Positions 49,171 to 61,010 of a DNA stretch of 64,000 nt are shown here, one piece after another. A model generated the notes under the pieces. That model searched no databases and was not told the origin of the DNA. It saw only the letters and a program-made list of their open reading frames with translations. Both the position numbers and the translations under genes were made by a program. Origin of the DNA: Brienomyrus brachyistius (lineage: Eukaryota; Chordata; Actinopteri; Osteoglossiformes; Mormyridae). The DNA lies in contig NC_064540.1 in the NCBI RefSeq assembly GCF_023856365.1, positions 16,399,191 through 16,463,190 of the forward strand, read 5' to 3'. The first letter of the stretch is position 1, and each line of letters begins with the position of its first letter.

Positions 49171-49607
49171 GTACTGTACAGAAGCGTTGCTTCTACTGTG
49201 TTCAGATATTCATTTGCTTATTTGCAGGAGTGTACCTGCAAATTCTGGCCCCCCTAAGAAAATGTCACCTTCCCCCCCCATCTAAGTAATTTTACGTATC
49301 CAGTGGCCCCTTTCAGGTGGCAGACCCCCTGAATCTGGCTCGGTATCCATGCCCCTCTTACTCCCCTGCTTATTTGTAACTAATTATGAAATGAATCGGC
49401 TTTACACTGGAGAGGAAAATGCCAATAGTTATATTAATTGCTGTTAAAAGACTGAAACCAAATGTATTAATCACTTATTCTGCCTCAGAGCTGAGTGATT
49501 TCCTAAGAACAAGCTTGAGCACATAAACATGAAGAAAGAATTGTGCATGAGATAAGTGAATATAAAAGCTAGCAGATGTGTAGAGTTTTCCCATCCATCC
49601 TGCGTAG

Positions 49608-49707
49608 AACCTTCAGAGCGGTATGGGTACGGCGTGCCTCGTAAGTCAAGAGCTACCAGAGAACCAGACCACTGGAAAGCCAGCGATGGACAAATTCGGG
49701 GCTATGA
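49608..49707 (+). pseudogene. Contactin exon: FN3 first half, diverged
   Basis: Acceptor ATCCTGCGTAG; phase 1 gives E-P-S, the usual start of contactin FN3. The middle is poorly alignable; WKASDGQIRGYE at the end fits the W-x-x-(x)-x-G-x-x-x-GYE pattern. No GT follows GYE, so the donor seems lost. Confidence 0.65.
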
Positions 49708-50339
49708 ATCAGAGCAGAGAGACAGGCCCTTTCTGAGAGTATGGCAACTCGTTCAGTGCCTGCATTTGCATGACAGTGTATAATCTCAGCTCAACTGTCG
49801 CATTTAGCGTGATGAAGAATAATCTTTCAAAATTAGTCACCTTATTTAATAATTTTCTGATTCGCTTGAACGGTCTAGCATCACAGAAGCAGACGCAGAA
49901 AACATGCTGCATTGAGTGATAAAAAATAAATTGAAGAAGAGAGACAATGAGGCAACCAAAAGAGGGAAAAAAGGCAAGAAAAGTGAATGCAGAAAAAGAG
50001 GTATAAAGATGCAAGGTCTACAGCCACATTGATTCTCTGAACAGTTTAGCAGTTTTTTAATTTAATTATTTTTTTCGTTTTGTTGTTTGCCTTCCCTGTA
50101 AGGTTGCCTCGTACCTCCTGAATTTTCCCAAGGCCCCTTTATTGGCCCAGAATCCCCGTGTTCTGCCTGCGATGGCGAAGAGGGATCAGCCTCTTCATAA
50201 TACTCGAGATGACCCAGCTGCTGTGGGGATTTTTATGAATTTCCCCCCTATAGCAGTGTTAATTTGACAAACGCTGTGTGGCCGCAGGGACAGAGGGAAG
50301 GCAGCGTATGTCCTTTGCTGGCTGCTTCTGTTTGCCTAG

Positions 50340-50508
50340 GTGGCCGACTGGGAGGAAGGGGGACTGGAGAGGGAGTAGCGGGCAGACACAGCTGCCAGAT
50401 TCGCAGGTCTGAAGGGCAGCACTGCGTACCTCATCACAGCCCAGGCTCGCCATTGTGCTGGCTCTCACCCTCCAAGTGCCCCTGTCAGTGTTACCACCAG
50501 GAGGCGAC
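50340..50508 (+). pseudogene. Contactin exon: FN3 second half, stop codon
   Basis: Acceptor CTGTTTGCCTAG, phase 0. Reads VADWEEGGLERE, TAG at 50376-50378, then GLKGSTAYLITAQARHCAGS and PPSAPVSVTTRR, matching contactin V-x-YW ... GLKGSTAY ... AGTGPPSA-x-VNVTTKK. Donor C|GTGAGT is intact. Confidence 0.9.
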
Positions 50509-53263
50509 GTGAGTCTGCGTCCAGGAGGACAGATACGTCTCTTTAATATGAACTAAACTTGTCGGCATTTTTTATTTGTTTGTGTTGAACTACAGTAAAA
50601 TGGTCTTCCATTTATCCATCCATCCATGCATCCGACTTCCATCCTTTTGTCCTGAGCAGTCAGCTGAGCAGCATTGACTGCATATATTTCCGCTAAATTT
50701 TTTACTGAGAGTAATAAATTTTTTTTATGAAAATAATTGCAACAGTACCAGTTTGAGGCAAAATTGGATGTACAGGTTTCAGGACAGATTCTAATATGTA
50801 CCATACACAAAAGTAGTTTGGAAGTATTCAAAGAAAATGCAATGTTTTCAAACTGAAGATTAGAGCGTTTGGAAAGTTTTTTTTTTTTTAAGAAAGTCTG
50901 CAGTACTGTGAGAACCTTAAAAGTAAGAAGGATAGTTAGATTACGACACTTGAGCTTTGTTAAGCAGAGAGATCTAGATGGTTTCACAAATGGTCAACCT
51001 TACCGTCTTAACTTGCGCAATTACCTTGCGTATGAATTTGAACATTGTCATTGTTAACATACACAAAATGATAAAATATATCCAAAATCCTCATTGGGGG
51101 ATATCTGTGAGGTAATTTCAGTTAATAAGATAATCTTGAAATTAAACGTACACAAAAATGAATAGGCATCAATTAAACCTAAATCAGAGCTAAAGTTTCT
51201 CACAGATTTTTTTTTAATCCCAAATGTTCCTAGTTTTGTGACATTCACAGATTGGATTCTCAGCGGCCTCTGATTAGAGAATCTGCTTAAATGTAGACCG
51301 TAGCCCACATATGAATGAATATGATTGTGATATTCCCCTTCAAAAGATCCTGACAATTCTAATACATATTTCACAACACATCATATATTAAAGGCCTGGT
51401 ATGTCTTACTGCATGCTCCTCAGCTGAGACACTGGTAATCCTCAGTTTTAACATCACTAAATCATAACTGAGCAGGATTTACTAAAATATATCTAGCTGT
51501 TTATTATAAATATTAAATTTTTTGTTGCCGTTACTGCTAAGTCAGGCACCAGGGAAAATTGAGTGAAACCTGACAAACTAAAGTTGTTCTGAGCTGGAAT
51601 CCCATGAAAGCAGGTGGGGAATGAATCAGAGTTAACAGGATTCAAGGTAACAGTCTCATTGTAGGAAGTCCCCCTCCACCTCAACCCCCGGAAACATCTC
51701 TTCATGTGTTTACGCCTTGATTGATTTTTTTTTCCAATAGTAGACAGGACCGCATAATTAAGCAAAGCAAGATAAGCGAGTATTATTCTGCCAGCTTAAA
51801 TAAACACTGAGCCACCATTGGTATATTGCCGTCATTCCACCCTGCTGTAACAGCAGCCATTAGCCTCGATCAAATGGTCGGATGTAATGTTCCCCACAGC
51901 CAGAGGCCCAACAGGAATTTCCATTTGCTTTACAAATCAGCCTGCTGTGCCGCATTGGCCAAGAAAAACACTAACATTGTCCACAAATATTTTATATTGA
52001 CCAGTAATGTTTTATGCCCTGTGTAAAAATGAAATTTAGCAACCATTTAAATAAAAATGTTTATTTGATTTACATTTAGGGCCGGCATTAATCTTGAGGA
52101 ATGTCACTAAAGTGAAGTGACATCAGCAGTCCTTAGCAAATCTGTGCTTAAGACCCGTAAGTCAAAGCCCTGGGTGAGCAGGCCACAGTGCACTGTGGGT
52201 AATGAGGCAGCAGCCTCCATTCGCTGACAGCCGAAGCAGTAGTGAGAGATTAAAGAGTTTCGAGAGAAAAGAAGCAGCTCCGCTCATGTGTGTGTGAAGG
52301 TGAGCTGGTGGTTCTCTTAGAAGCTGTTTCTGTATGAAAGTGCCTCACATGCAGTATCAGGATCACTGCACACTGGGTTCACCACAGTCTCCACTGATGA
52401 TCATTTTAAGTTCATGCCATCATTAAATTGTCTGAAGATGTCATTTTTGCATCCAGTAAGTTAGCTTTTTAAGTCTCTCCTACCTGTTTTTTTTCTGAGT
52501 AGATTATTGTTTTTTAAGTCTTTATTTTATTGTTCACATGTTTTTATAACTTATATAAAATAAATATTTAAGAGTCTGTTCATTTTAAAGTAAAAGTAGT
52601 TGTAGCCCAGACTACTTCAGCTCTGTTCAGTTCGGTCAGTTTGAGTGCTCTCATTTTATATTAGTGGACATATTTTCTAACTTTTTAAAATATAAGTTAA
52701 ACACTGATATTGCAGAGAAGTAATAACAAATGTACTGGAAAGGTTTTGAAAATGTGTTTTCATCCAGGTTGCTGGCGATGGATTTTCATGTAGAATTCCA
52801 TGTAAAGTTGTATTTTATTTGCAGTGGTTTACCTGTATTGTTTCTTTGAGGAAACCTACTTGTAAGATTCGTAGTTGGAGGTACTAGGGATATAATCAGT
52901 GAACAATGTCTGCCGCTCTCCCATTTAGGACGCCAAATAATCAATGTCTTTTACATTATTGAAGAATTAAGAATAACCTTTGTCTTGCCAAATGATAAAT
53001 GAAAAAAAAATGGAGGAAACTGGTAGACCGAGAGGGGAGAAAAGAAAAAGCCTGAAATGCGGATTGAAGCCCAAACCCTCATGGTGTGTGCAAATAGTTC
53101 TAGCCTCATAGCTGCAGTCGCAGTTAAATCGATGGTCAAACAGTCAGTTTTATCTAAAGCGGTTACAATTGCAGTTGATGTTCAGCCAAGTTCCTTAATC
53201 ATTACAACGCCGGCGACAATCTCAGTGCAGGCACTGGCGAAGTGTTTTCGCTTTTTCATCCAG
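50509..53263. other. Long contactin intron; FN4 first half not found
   Basis: I searched for the proline-rich FN4 start and the ENESEV-x-GYK segment and found nothing convincing. The missing exon may be deleted or decayed beyond reading. No other gene was seen. Confidence 0.5.
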
Positions 53264-53440
53264 GTGGTTTACCGTCAGGGCAGGCAAAGCTGGAGCAGTG
53301 TACTAGAGGCTGCAGTTAACTTCTAATGATGACTTCCACCTCCTCCTCCTCTCCTTCCTCTTCCTCCTCCTCCAACTGATAAGTAAGGGGGTGAGGGCAT
53401 GGGCACTGGTCCCATCAGGATATCCCTGGTGTCCAGTAAG
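53264..53440 (+). pseudogene. Contactin exon: FN4 second half, decayed
   Basis: Acceptor TTTTTCATCCAG. Reads VVYRQGRQSWSSVLEAAVNF, then TAA TGA. This fits contactin (GYK)VLYR ... V-x-ET. A CCTCCT-rich tract (53338-53375) follows, and then in another frame GGEGMGTGPIRIS resembles the GGDGTxxxxIRIP end. It is probably one exon broken by a pyrimidine-tract expansion. No GPI-signal exon was recognised downstream. Confidence 0.65.
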
Positions 53441-54455
53441 ACTTCACCCTGTCTCGTCTCATTCATTAAAGCTCTATCAACTGAACGGATTCAGTTAATT
53501 CATTCCTTCATACCTCTATACATTTATACGATATTTTTCCTATGTTCGATCATATCTGCATGTGCCTTGCATTTACTGTATGATTGTTTGTTTTGTATTT
53601 ACATTTAAAGCAGATAAAATATGATGTAGTTATATATCTACAGTGTATAGAACAAACTCCCTGCCATGTTTCCTAAAGGGCCAGGGTATGAATGTAAAAA
53701 TGTGATCTCGGTCAATTTTTTGCTAATATACAGTATTATTTATTTGTTTGTTTTCTGTTTTAGGTGTTCATCCAAGGGGCCATTTTTGTTGCAATGCCAA
53801 TATTTTCACGGTGATGATTATAATATCTTCAAGATGTATCCATGTAAGATAAATCCACATACGTTTTACAATCTTAGTTCTATCTCAGTAAAGACTTTAC
53901 ATCTTCATTACCTCACGCTTGGATATAATCATAGCTATATTAATTAATGAGAGTAACTGTGCTGAGCTTTGCTGGGTCAGAGTTCCCACGAAGAATTAGT
54001 AACTGTGAAAACTCAGAATACTAAGTGACATGACTTTAACAGAAGACTAAATGCCACTCTTGTTTTGAATCCTGCTTATTAAAAAAACCTGCCTGCATAC
54101 TGCAAGTGCTACTGAGCACAGAGTAATGGAGACTTCATTGACAGTCACCTGCAGTCTTCATGGGAAAAAATCATTTTTTTCCTTTCCAGTCAAAGTCTCT
54201 TGTGTGACCTAATTCACAATCATCAGTGAGTAAAACCCAGACGAGAACATAAACAAATTCAAAATATCAGAAATATGATTTCAAGTTTTATAACAATTTA
54301 TTCAGTATATTTATACAATTAAGGAAATACTGCTGTCAGATGAAGCTAAGCACTGCCATTGGAGAGAATCATATGGCAAAAAATAAAAGGTATAAAACAA
54401 GCAGAATGCGAATGCTTTAATAACCCCTGTGCCTTTAAATAAAACGTCCCACGTG
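53441..54455. other. No gene seen
   Basis: This is where a contactin GPI-signal exon would be expected; no small Ser/Thr-rich plus hydrophobic exon is evident. Confidence 0.5.
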
Positions 54456-54900
54456 CTAAAAAGCAGAAGGGAAGCTACTGGAAGGCAGAGACAGACACAT
54501 TCTGCACTGGCAGTGAACAGAAAGGAAGCTAATGGAAGGCAGAGACAGACACAGTCCGCACTGGCAGCGAGCAGAAAGGAAGCTATTGGAAGGCAGAGAC
54601 AGACACAGTCCGCACTGGCAGTGAGCAGAAAGGAAGCTACTGGAAGGCAGAGACAGACACAGTCCGGACTGGCAGTGAGCAGAAGGGAAGCTAATGGAGG
54701 GCACAGACAGACACAGTCTGCACTGGCAGTGAGCAGAAGGGAAGCTAATGGAAGGCAGAGATAGACACAGTCCGCACTGGCAGTGAGCAGAAGGGAAGCT
54801 ATTGGAAGGCAGAGACAGACACAGTCCGCACTGGCAGTGGGCAGAAGGGAAGCTAATGGAGGGCACAGACAGACACAGTCTGCATTCGCAGTGAGCAGAA
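54456..54900. repeat. 54-bp minisatellite, about 8 copies
   Basis: The unit starts AGCAGAAGGGAAGCTACTGG and contains GGCAGAGACAGACACAGTCC and GCACTGGCAGTG. Copies vary in ACTGG/AATGG/ATTGG. The unit is a multiple of three, which opens frames on both strands (the longest, 219 codons, lies antisense); these are not genes. Confidence 0.95.
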
Positions 54901-55224
54901 GCTCTCCAGAGGAGTCTGCACTCCCCCTCACTCGCCTCCTCCCCAGTTCTCCTCTCAAACCAGCTGGCACTCCGTTATCTGGATACTTTACAAGCAGGGG
55001 GCCATTTAACTGTAAAATTCATCATGGGGCATCGTAAGTGTAAAAGTTAGCTCTCTTATTTCCAAGCCAGCTCCCACTGGCTTGCTTGCCTCGCTTAAAG
55101 CTTTTCAGAACTTGTGACTTTAGTTTAGTTCAAGCCCCGTCTGGAAAGACAATACTGTGAAGTGGTGGAATAATGTCAAGGTATATAAGTACATTCAGAC
55201 TGAAAGATGACTATGTAATCTTTG

Positions 55225-55400
55225 AGACTGAATACATTCACACATACATGCCTGTGTGTGGATTATGTTTATATTACATTTTGGGGACCAAATGTTCCCC
55301 ACAATGTAATAAAAACCTGTTATTTTGATGTCGTTGAGACCATTTTTCAGGTCCCCAAAAAGATCTGTGACTGCGATCAAAAAACTAATATTGCCAAAAG
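55225..55400. repeat. Dispersed GGGGACC-type repeat
   Basis: Contains GGGGACCAAATGTTCCCCAC, AATGTAATAAAAACCTG and AGGTCCCCAAAAAGATC. A related copy, GACCAAATGTCCCCATAACG ... GGGGTCCCCACAAAGAT, lies at 58528-58650. Confidence 0.55.
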
Positions 55401-55779
55401 TCTCATATTCTGTTTGCCTACTTATGGCTAAGGTTAGGGCTGGGTGGGGGGTAGCCCTTCCGTTACAATGTGCTAGACAGGACAGCTGTCATTCACACGG
55501 CCTGGTCACCCATCACCCTGTCAGCAGATGATGGTTTCCGCTTCTCAGGTGACTTTCAGGAGGTATGGCTGACCATCAGCACCCCAAATCTTGCCGTTTC
55601 AGAGCTGCTCTGACTCAGCCGTCTGGCCATATTGATCTGGCCCTTATTAAAGACTCTGGGATCTTCGCCCCTGTCCGTTTCTCCTACATTCAACATGTCA
55701 AGTTACAAATGTTAGCTTACCATGTAATATATCCCAGACCTTGACCTGATCTGATTGTACTAGATGGTCAACATTATTC

Positions 55780-56137
55780 ATCCATCCATCCATCCATCCT
55801 CCAAACCGCTTATCCTACTGGGTCGCGGGGGGTCCGGAGCCTATCCCGGAAGCAATGGGCACGAGGCAGGGAACAACCCAGGATCGGGGGCCAGCCCATT
55901 GCAGGGCACACTCACACACCATTCACTCACACATGCACACCTATGGGCAATTTAGCAACTCCAATTAGCCTCAGCATGTCTTTGGACTGTGGGGGGAAAC
56001 CGGAGTACCTGGAGGAAACCCCACGACGACATGGGGAGAACATGCAAACTCCACACATATGTGACCCACGCGGATACTCAAACCCGGGTCCCAGAGGTGT
56101 GAGGCAACAGTGCTAACCACTGCACCACCATACCGCC

Positions 56138-56140
<3 letters not shown>
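55780..56140 (-). mobile_element. Full-length SINE, reverse orientation
   Basis: Nearly identical to the copy at 38430: CCAAACCGCTTATCCTACTG, GGACTGTGGGGGGAAACC, AACCCGGGTCCCAGAGG, ending CACTGCACCACCATACCGCC. One 47-bp segment only. A (TA)n run directly follows the head. Confidence 0.93.

Positions 56141-56141
<1 letters not shown>

Positions 56142-56177
<36 letters not shown>
56142..56177. repeat. (TA)n microsatellite
   Basis: About 18 TA units beside the SINE head. Confidence 0.95.
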
Positions 56178-56180
<3 letters not shown>

Positions 56181-58527
56181 AATACACAATTTATAATTTA
56201 TTGGAATTCCTTTTAACAGCTTTGCTTACCAACATCAGTTTACTCCTTTTTTGGAACTTGAAATATTATATATTTTATAGTAAAGGCTTATTTTTTAGCA
56301 ATACGATTGTTATTTCCAGCAGATATGCACCGCTGGTTTAATACCACTGGGGTAATATGTAAGAATATCTCTGAGATGATTATGCAGTTATATAAATTTT
56401 CATATTGAAAAATGTCATTCTCCTACAAAAATGCTTCATTTTTAAAGAATAATAATTTTATCGATATCAAAACAAAATTAAAACTACTTATTCAGGAGTA
56501 ATTGAGAATGTATTATGTGGAAATAGGAGGCTGTTCGTTATTGTAACAAGGAAGAGCTGTACCCACACATTCATGCGTAAGTATTTCTTTGTAGCTCATC
56601 TCTATGACATGGAAGTCCTCCCTCACCACGTATCAGTGACCGCAGTCCCAGGGTGCTTCCGGCTTGCTGTGAAGCCTGTGTAAGGCAGCAAAGACCAGCT
56701 TCAGTGGCCCAGGACAAGCTGCAGGCTACAGTAGAAAACTTTCATTAGCTGACTGGAGTGACCTTTTCAGTTAGAGACAAGTCTGCACACACATTTACGT
56801 GTATATATCTGTTTGATTACCTGGTAAATAGTCTGTGGGATTTGCAGACTACCCCAACGCTTTTGATGTGGCTAATTTTAGGTTTATAAGGGAATAATAT
56901 AGATTTGCCCTATGATTTCTCGCATGAGCATGAGAGTCTGAACGCGCGAGTGTCACGTCAGAGGCGTGAAAGTCAGCAACCCAGAAACTGACACCTCTGC
57001 AAGGTTTTGGACCGAACACTGTGCGCAACAAAGGCAATCTGTAGTGTTTGTCAAACACCTGGGAACCTCACCACAGCCTCAGAGACGTGGATGTCGTGAA
57101 GCAGAGCATTTTCAGTTTTGGGGAGAGGTGGGTTAACATACTATTAATATGACAACTATACGTGCAGCAAAGCATTCTTATGTAACCAAATGAAACTGGA
57201 CTTGGCCGTGACCTCAAATCCTTCCGAGGATAACCCAGAAGAGCCCATCTAATGACCCCATATGGTAGCTGTGCTAGAATCTGCAGAACATGCGGAGATC
57301 ACTGATGCGATCTCAAGGTGCGAGTCGATATGAGATGGTGTGAGGCGCTTGGACCTGCACCGAGAGGTGAAAAATTTAAAGCAAAGCTCCCTCTAGAAGG
57401 TGATAAAAGCCCAACTCCTGCTCTTTGCATGGGGGCTGTTCTACATACATCATCCCAGAAACGGACCGTAAATCCATTGCATTTTTAAAATTCCTGAAAC
57501 CTTCCCTTTGGAGATCGCTGTGTGTCCCAGTGACAAAAAGGACTACCAGTCTGTTCCAAGTTCAGGCACTATATCCCTACCTGCTTCCAGATCCGCCTTC
57601 ACCCTGCCTGCCCAGACCAGCAAAGACTTGCTGTCCCCGAGGATGGATGACCTTTCTGTGTGAAATATTCATCAGGTTTTGCACTTATGTCTTCATCTAT
57701 TGTAATTGGCCATTAAACATTTAACTTAATCTATCAAAACATTTTTTATGATAATTTGAAAAGATATAGCTGTTGCTTAAAAGTACAAAAGAACATGATT
57801 CATTATTTAAAGGCATTTTTATTAAACATAAATAAAATAATGCTGTATATCTTATACTGTATGGTATACAAATGAATAAATATAGGTGTTTCTATGAATG
57901 TATGATTTCAAATGTTTTCACATTGTTTATAAAGCAGTATTTCATTCAAAGTCATTGAATTTGTAATATTCTACTGTTCAATATTAATAAGTCCTCTTTA
58001 GCATTTTTTGTGTGTTTTTTTCTTTGAATAAGAAATGTGCATTTAGTAAGTGTACCTGTCTGAAGCTGCCTTTTAACTTTACAATACTTCTAAAAGTCAG
58101 ACTACAAAATATGAAGAATAGGAAAGTAGACTTCAGCTGGAGCACGCGGAGGTGTTCCAGCCAGACGTGTCAGGCGCCCTGACAGCTCAGTGTCGGGATA
58201 ACCACATTAATCTGCAGAGAGCCGCTCTGACTCAGGTATGCCAAAGGATTAAAATGTCTGCACCTAAAAGAGAGCAAGGCGACGGGAACATTAGCTGCTT
58301 TCCATATGCACAATTAGGCAAAGTTATAAAATCTGCATATAAAAATTAAGTAAAACTGAAAAGCAGTTTGTTGCAAGTCCATAGTCGATTATCCAGCTTA
58401 CCCAGCCTGATACTGATAAGACGGTAATAGTGGCCATTTGTTTCCTTTTACAGAAATAGAAAATTTGAAATTAAATGGAACACAAAACAAATGTCATTAT
58501 TTTGGCACAATCCTATATAACACTTCA
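56178..58527. other. No gene seen
   Basis: A 99-codon frame at 57425-57724 has no recognised domain. The region is AT-rich with short unique sequence. Confidence 0.5.
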
Positions 58528-58650
58528 GATAGACCAAATGTCCCCATAACGTGAGGAATACCGGTTTGTTGACCTTATGCAGACCAGTTTACCGCATTAG
58601 CATTTTTCCCATAGAAATGAATAAGGGGTCCCCACAAAGATATCATAACA
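58528..58650. repeat. Dispersed GGGGACC-type repeat, second copy
   Basis: Shares ACCAAATGTCCCC and GTCCCCACAAAGAT phrases with 55225-55400, in the same orientation, and runs into the (GT)n tract. Confidence 0.5.
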
Positions 58651-58651
58651 G

Positions 58652-58653
<2 letters not shown>

Positions 58654-58698
<45 letters not shown>

Positions 58699-58708
58699 CG
58701 TGTGTGTT
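58654..58708. repeat. (GT)n microsatellite
   Basis: About 27 GT units with GC interruptions near the end. Confidence 0.95.
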
Positions 58709-58724
58709 TTCCTGTGGACTGGCA

Positions 58725-59805
58725 TCCTGTCAAGGCTGTAAACCTGTCCTGTGCAGCCCAGGTTAGCCTCCCCTGTAAGCCAGCCCTGTGCAACCCGGGT
58801 TAGTCTCCCCTGTAAGCCTGTCCTGCGCAGCCCAGGTTAGCCTCCCCTGTAAGCCTGTCCTGCGCAACCCAGGTTAGCCTCCCCTGTAAGCCTGTCCTGC
58901 GCAGCCCAGGTTAGCCTCCCCTGTAAGCCTGTCCTGCGCAACCCAGGTTAGCCTCCCCTGCAAGCCTGTCCTGCGCAGCCCAGGTTAGTCTCCCCTGTAA
59001 GCCTGTCCTGCGCAGCCCAGGTTAGCCTCCCCTGTAAGCCTGTCCTGCGCAGCCCAGGTTAGCCTCCCCTGTAAGCCTGTCCTGCGCAACCCAGGTTAGC
59101 CTCCCCTGCAAGCCTGTCCTGTGCAGCCCAGGTTAGCCTCCCCTGCAAGCCTGTCCTGCGCAGCCCAGGTTAGCCTCCCCTGTAAGCCTGTCCTGCGCAA
59201 CCCAGGTTAGCCTCCCCTGCAAGCCTGTCCTGCGCAGCCCAGGTTAGCCTCCCCTGTAAGCCTGTCCTGCGCAACCCAGGTTAGCCTCCCCTGCAAGCCT
59301 GTCCTGTGCAGCCCAGGTTAGCCTCCCCTGTAAGCCTGTCCTGCGCAGCCCAGGTTAGTCTCCCCTGTAAGCCTGTCCTGCGCAGCCCAGGTTAGTCTCC
59401 CCTGTAAGCCTGTCCTGCGCAACCCAGGTTAGCCTCCCCTGCAAGCCTGTCCTGTGCAGCCCAGGTTAGCCTCCCCTGTAAGCCTGTCCTGCGCAACCCA
59501 GGTTAGCCTCCCCTGTAAGCCTGTCCTGCGCAGCCTGGGTAAGTCTGCCCTGTAAGCCTGCCCTATGCAGCCTGGGTTAGTCTCCCCTGTAAGCCTGCCC
59601 TGTGCAGTCTGGGTTATTCTCCCTTGTATGCCTGCCCTGCGCAGCCCAGGTTAGTCTCCCCTGTAAGCCTGCCCTGCGCAACCCGGGTTAGTCTCCCCTG
59701 TAAGCCTGCCCTGCGCAGCCCAGGTTAGTCTCCCCTGTAAGCCTGCCCTGCGCAGCCCAGGTTAGTCTCCCCTGTAAGCCTGGCCGGTGCAGCCCAGGTT
59801 AGTTA
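58725..59805. repeat. 37-bp minisatellite, about 29 copies
   Basis: The unit is AGGTTAGCCTCCCCTGTAAG plus CCTGTCCTGCGCAGCCC. Two-state sites (GCAGCCC/GCAACCC, TGTAAG/TGCAAG, GCGCA/GTGCA) recur in ordered blocks, so the array has a higher-order structure. The right third is more diverged (CCTGCCC, CTGGG). It contains many CpG and CCTG motifs. Confidence 0.96.
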
Positions 59806-60905
59806 GATGGATGGGGTAAGAAAGGCAAGTTCAAGTTCGGTCCTTAGGATACGTCACTGGTCACAAGCAAGAGAGTGAACTCAGGCCAGATTTCTATGCA
59901 TAGCTAGAGGAGAAGGAGAAGATCATTCTTTGATACACAAAGGAAGGGAAAATGTAAAAGGCCAGAATAGAAATTAATCATTTCAGTGATAGAATAGGGT
60001 TGTCTCTCGTTGCAATTGCTGGGGAAAATGATAGGAATGGAACTGCTGATATAATGAATGGTTAAGGTGAACTGTGCCTATTATGCCTTCAAAAGACTCT
60101 TGGGGTTTCACTGTTTCTCATTAATTATCCTCAGCTTCTCCAAACACCTGTATATTAAAGATAAAATTGCATGTCAGTTTCACTGTCCCATTTAATTGGA
60201 AATTACAACACTGCGTGCTTTCATTTCCGCGCATGGCAATGGCATCTGTGTGGCGCGGTCATTCCGCGCTCTACACCAGCCACAAGGCCACGAGCCTCAG
60301 TCCTCAAGGCCCTAGAATAAATCAGGGGGAAAGGCGCTGCCACAGTAAATGCATTATAAAATAGTATTACAATATTACATAATATAATGCATTATGCATA
60401 CACACTGCTTGTTCTTGCTAACGACAACAAAATGCTCAAATGTTGTATTTGCTTATTCATTTCTGTCCAGTACAAAGATCATAATAAATATTAGTATTAT
60501 ATATTACAATATTCATATTACATATTTTATAAATCGGACTAATGCACCTTGGAAATGCACTGCAATGCATTTTTTCCTTAGTGCATTTATTATTTCATTA
60601 TCATTGTAAAATGCATAAATAAACATACACAGCAAATATGAAGAATATGAAGAGTGGGGCAGAGAAAGGACGATCGCACGGCAGACATAGCTCAGACACG
60701 GAAAGGTGAGCGTATGTGCGTGACTTCATATGTTTGCACTTATTCGGTATAGATGATGAACACCAGGAGTGTGACTTTCGGTAGAATGCGAAATCATTGG
60801 TCAGTGTTGGAATGAAACTCAAATGTTTTTTTATTTGTCCAGTTCCTTGCAATAGTGATAAATTACCATGTCTGAATGCTACTATTCCCCTTTGATATCT
60901 TTTCC
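59806..60905. other. No gene seen
   Basis: No recognised coding or RNA feature. The sequence around 60360-60600 is very AT-rich. Confidence 0.55.
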
Positions 60906-61010
60906 ATGCCATCCATCCATCCATCAATCCATCCATCAGTCTTCCAGCCACTTACTGTACCTGGTCTCATACAACACAGGGCATAAGGCTGGAGTATACA
61001 GTACACTGGG
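60906..61010 (-). mobile_element. SINE 3' fragment, reverse, diverged
   Basis: CATCC repeats, then CAGCCACTTACTGTACCTGG and ACACAGGGCATAAGGCTGG, a worn minus-strand SINE tail. Confidence 0.6.

Larger units (their letters stand above)
31216..53440 (+). pseudogene. Contactin-family (CNTN) pseudogene, non-processed
   Basis: Contactins are GPI-anchored neuronal adhesion proteins with six Ig and four fibronectin III domains. Here, exon-sized blocks with similarity to consecutive contactin segments lie in the right order on one strand: Ig1 (31216-31684), Ig2 (33667-36081), Ig3 (36609-37089), Ig4 (37743-39997), Ig5 (40299-45218), Ig6 (46133-46922), FN1 (47511-48153), FN2 (48646-49170), FN3 (49608-50508), FN4 second half (53264-53440). 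Introns remain, with many GT/AG ends and matching phases, so it is not a retrocopy. At least eight lesions are seen: in-frame stops, frameshifts and lost splice donors. Signal peptide, FN4 first half and GPI signal were not found. It resembles the CNTN3/4/5/6 branch most, perhaps CNTN3/4. It may be a decayed whole-genome-duplicate or a lineage-specific loss; which one cannot be told from this window. Confidence 0.88.

Noticed and set aside
31216..53440. Functional contactin gene
   Set aside because: Stops at 45146, 48077, 49093, 49135 and 50376, frameshifts near 33700 and 36960, lost donors and missing terminal exons are too many for sequencing error alone.
31216..53440. Processed (retrotransposed) contactin copy
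   Set aside because: Introns with GT/AG ends and the correct phases remain between exon pieces, so it arose by DNA duplication or in-place decay.
54311..54970. 219-codon antisense frame rich in CVCLCLP repeats
   Set aside because: It resembles a cysteine-rich secreted repeat protein, but it comes from the 54-bp array, with competing frames on both strands.
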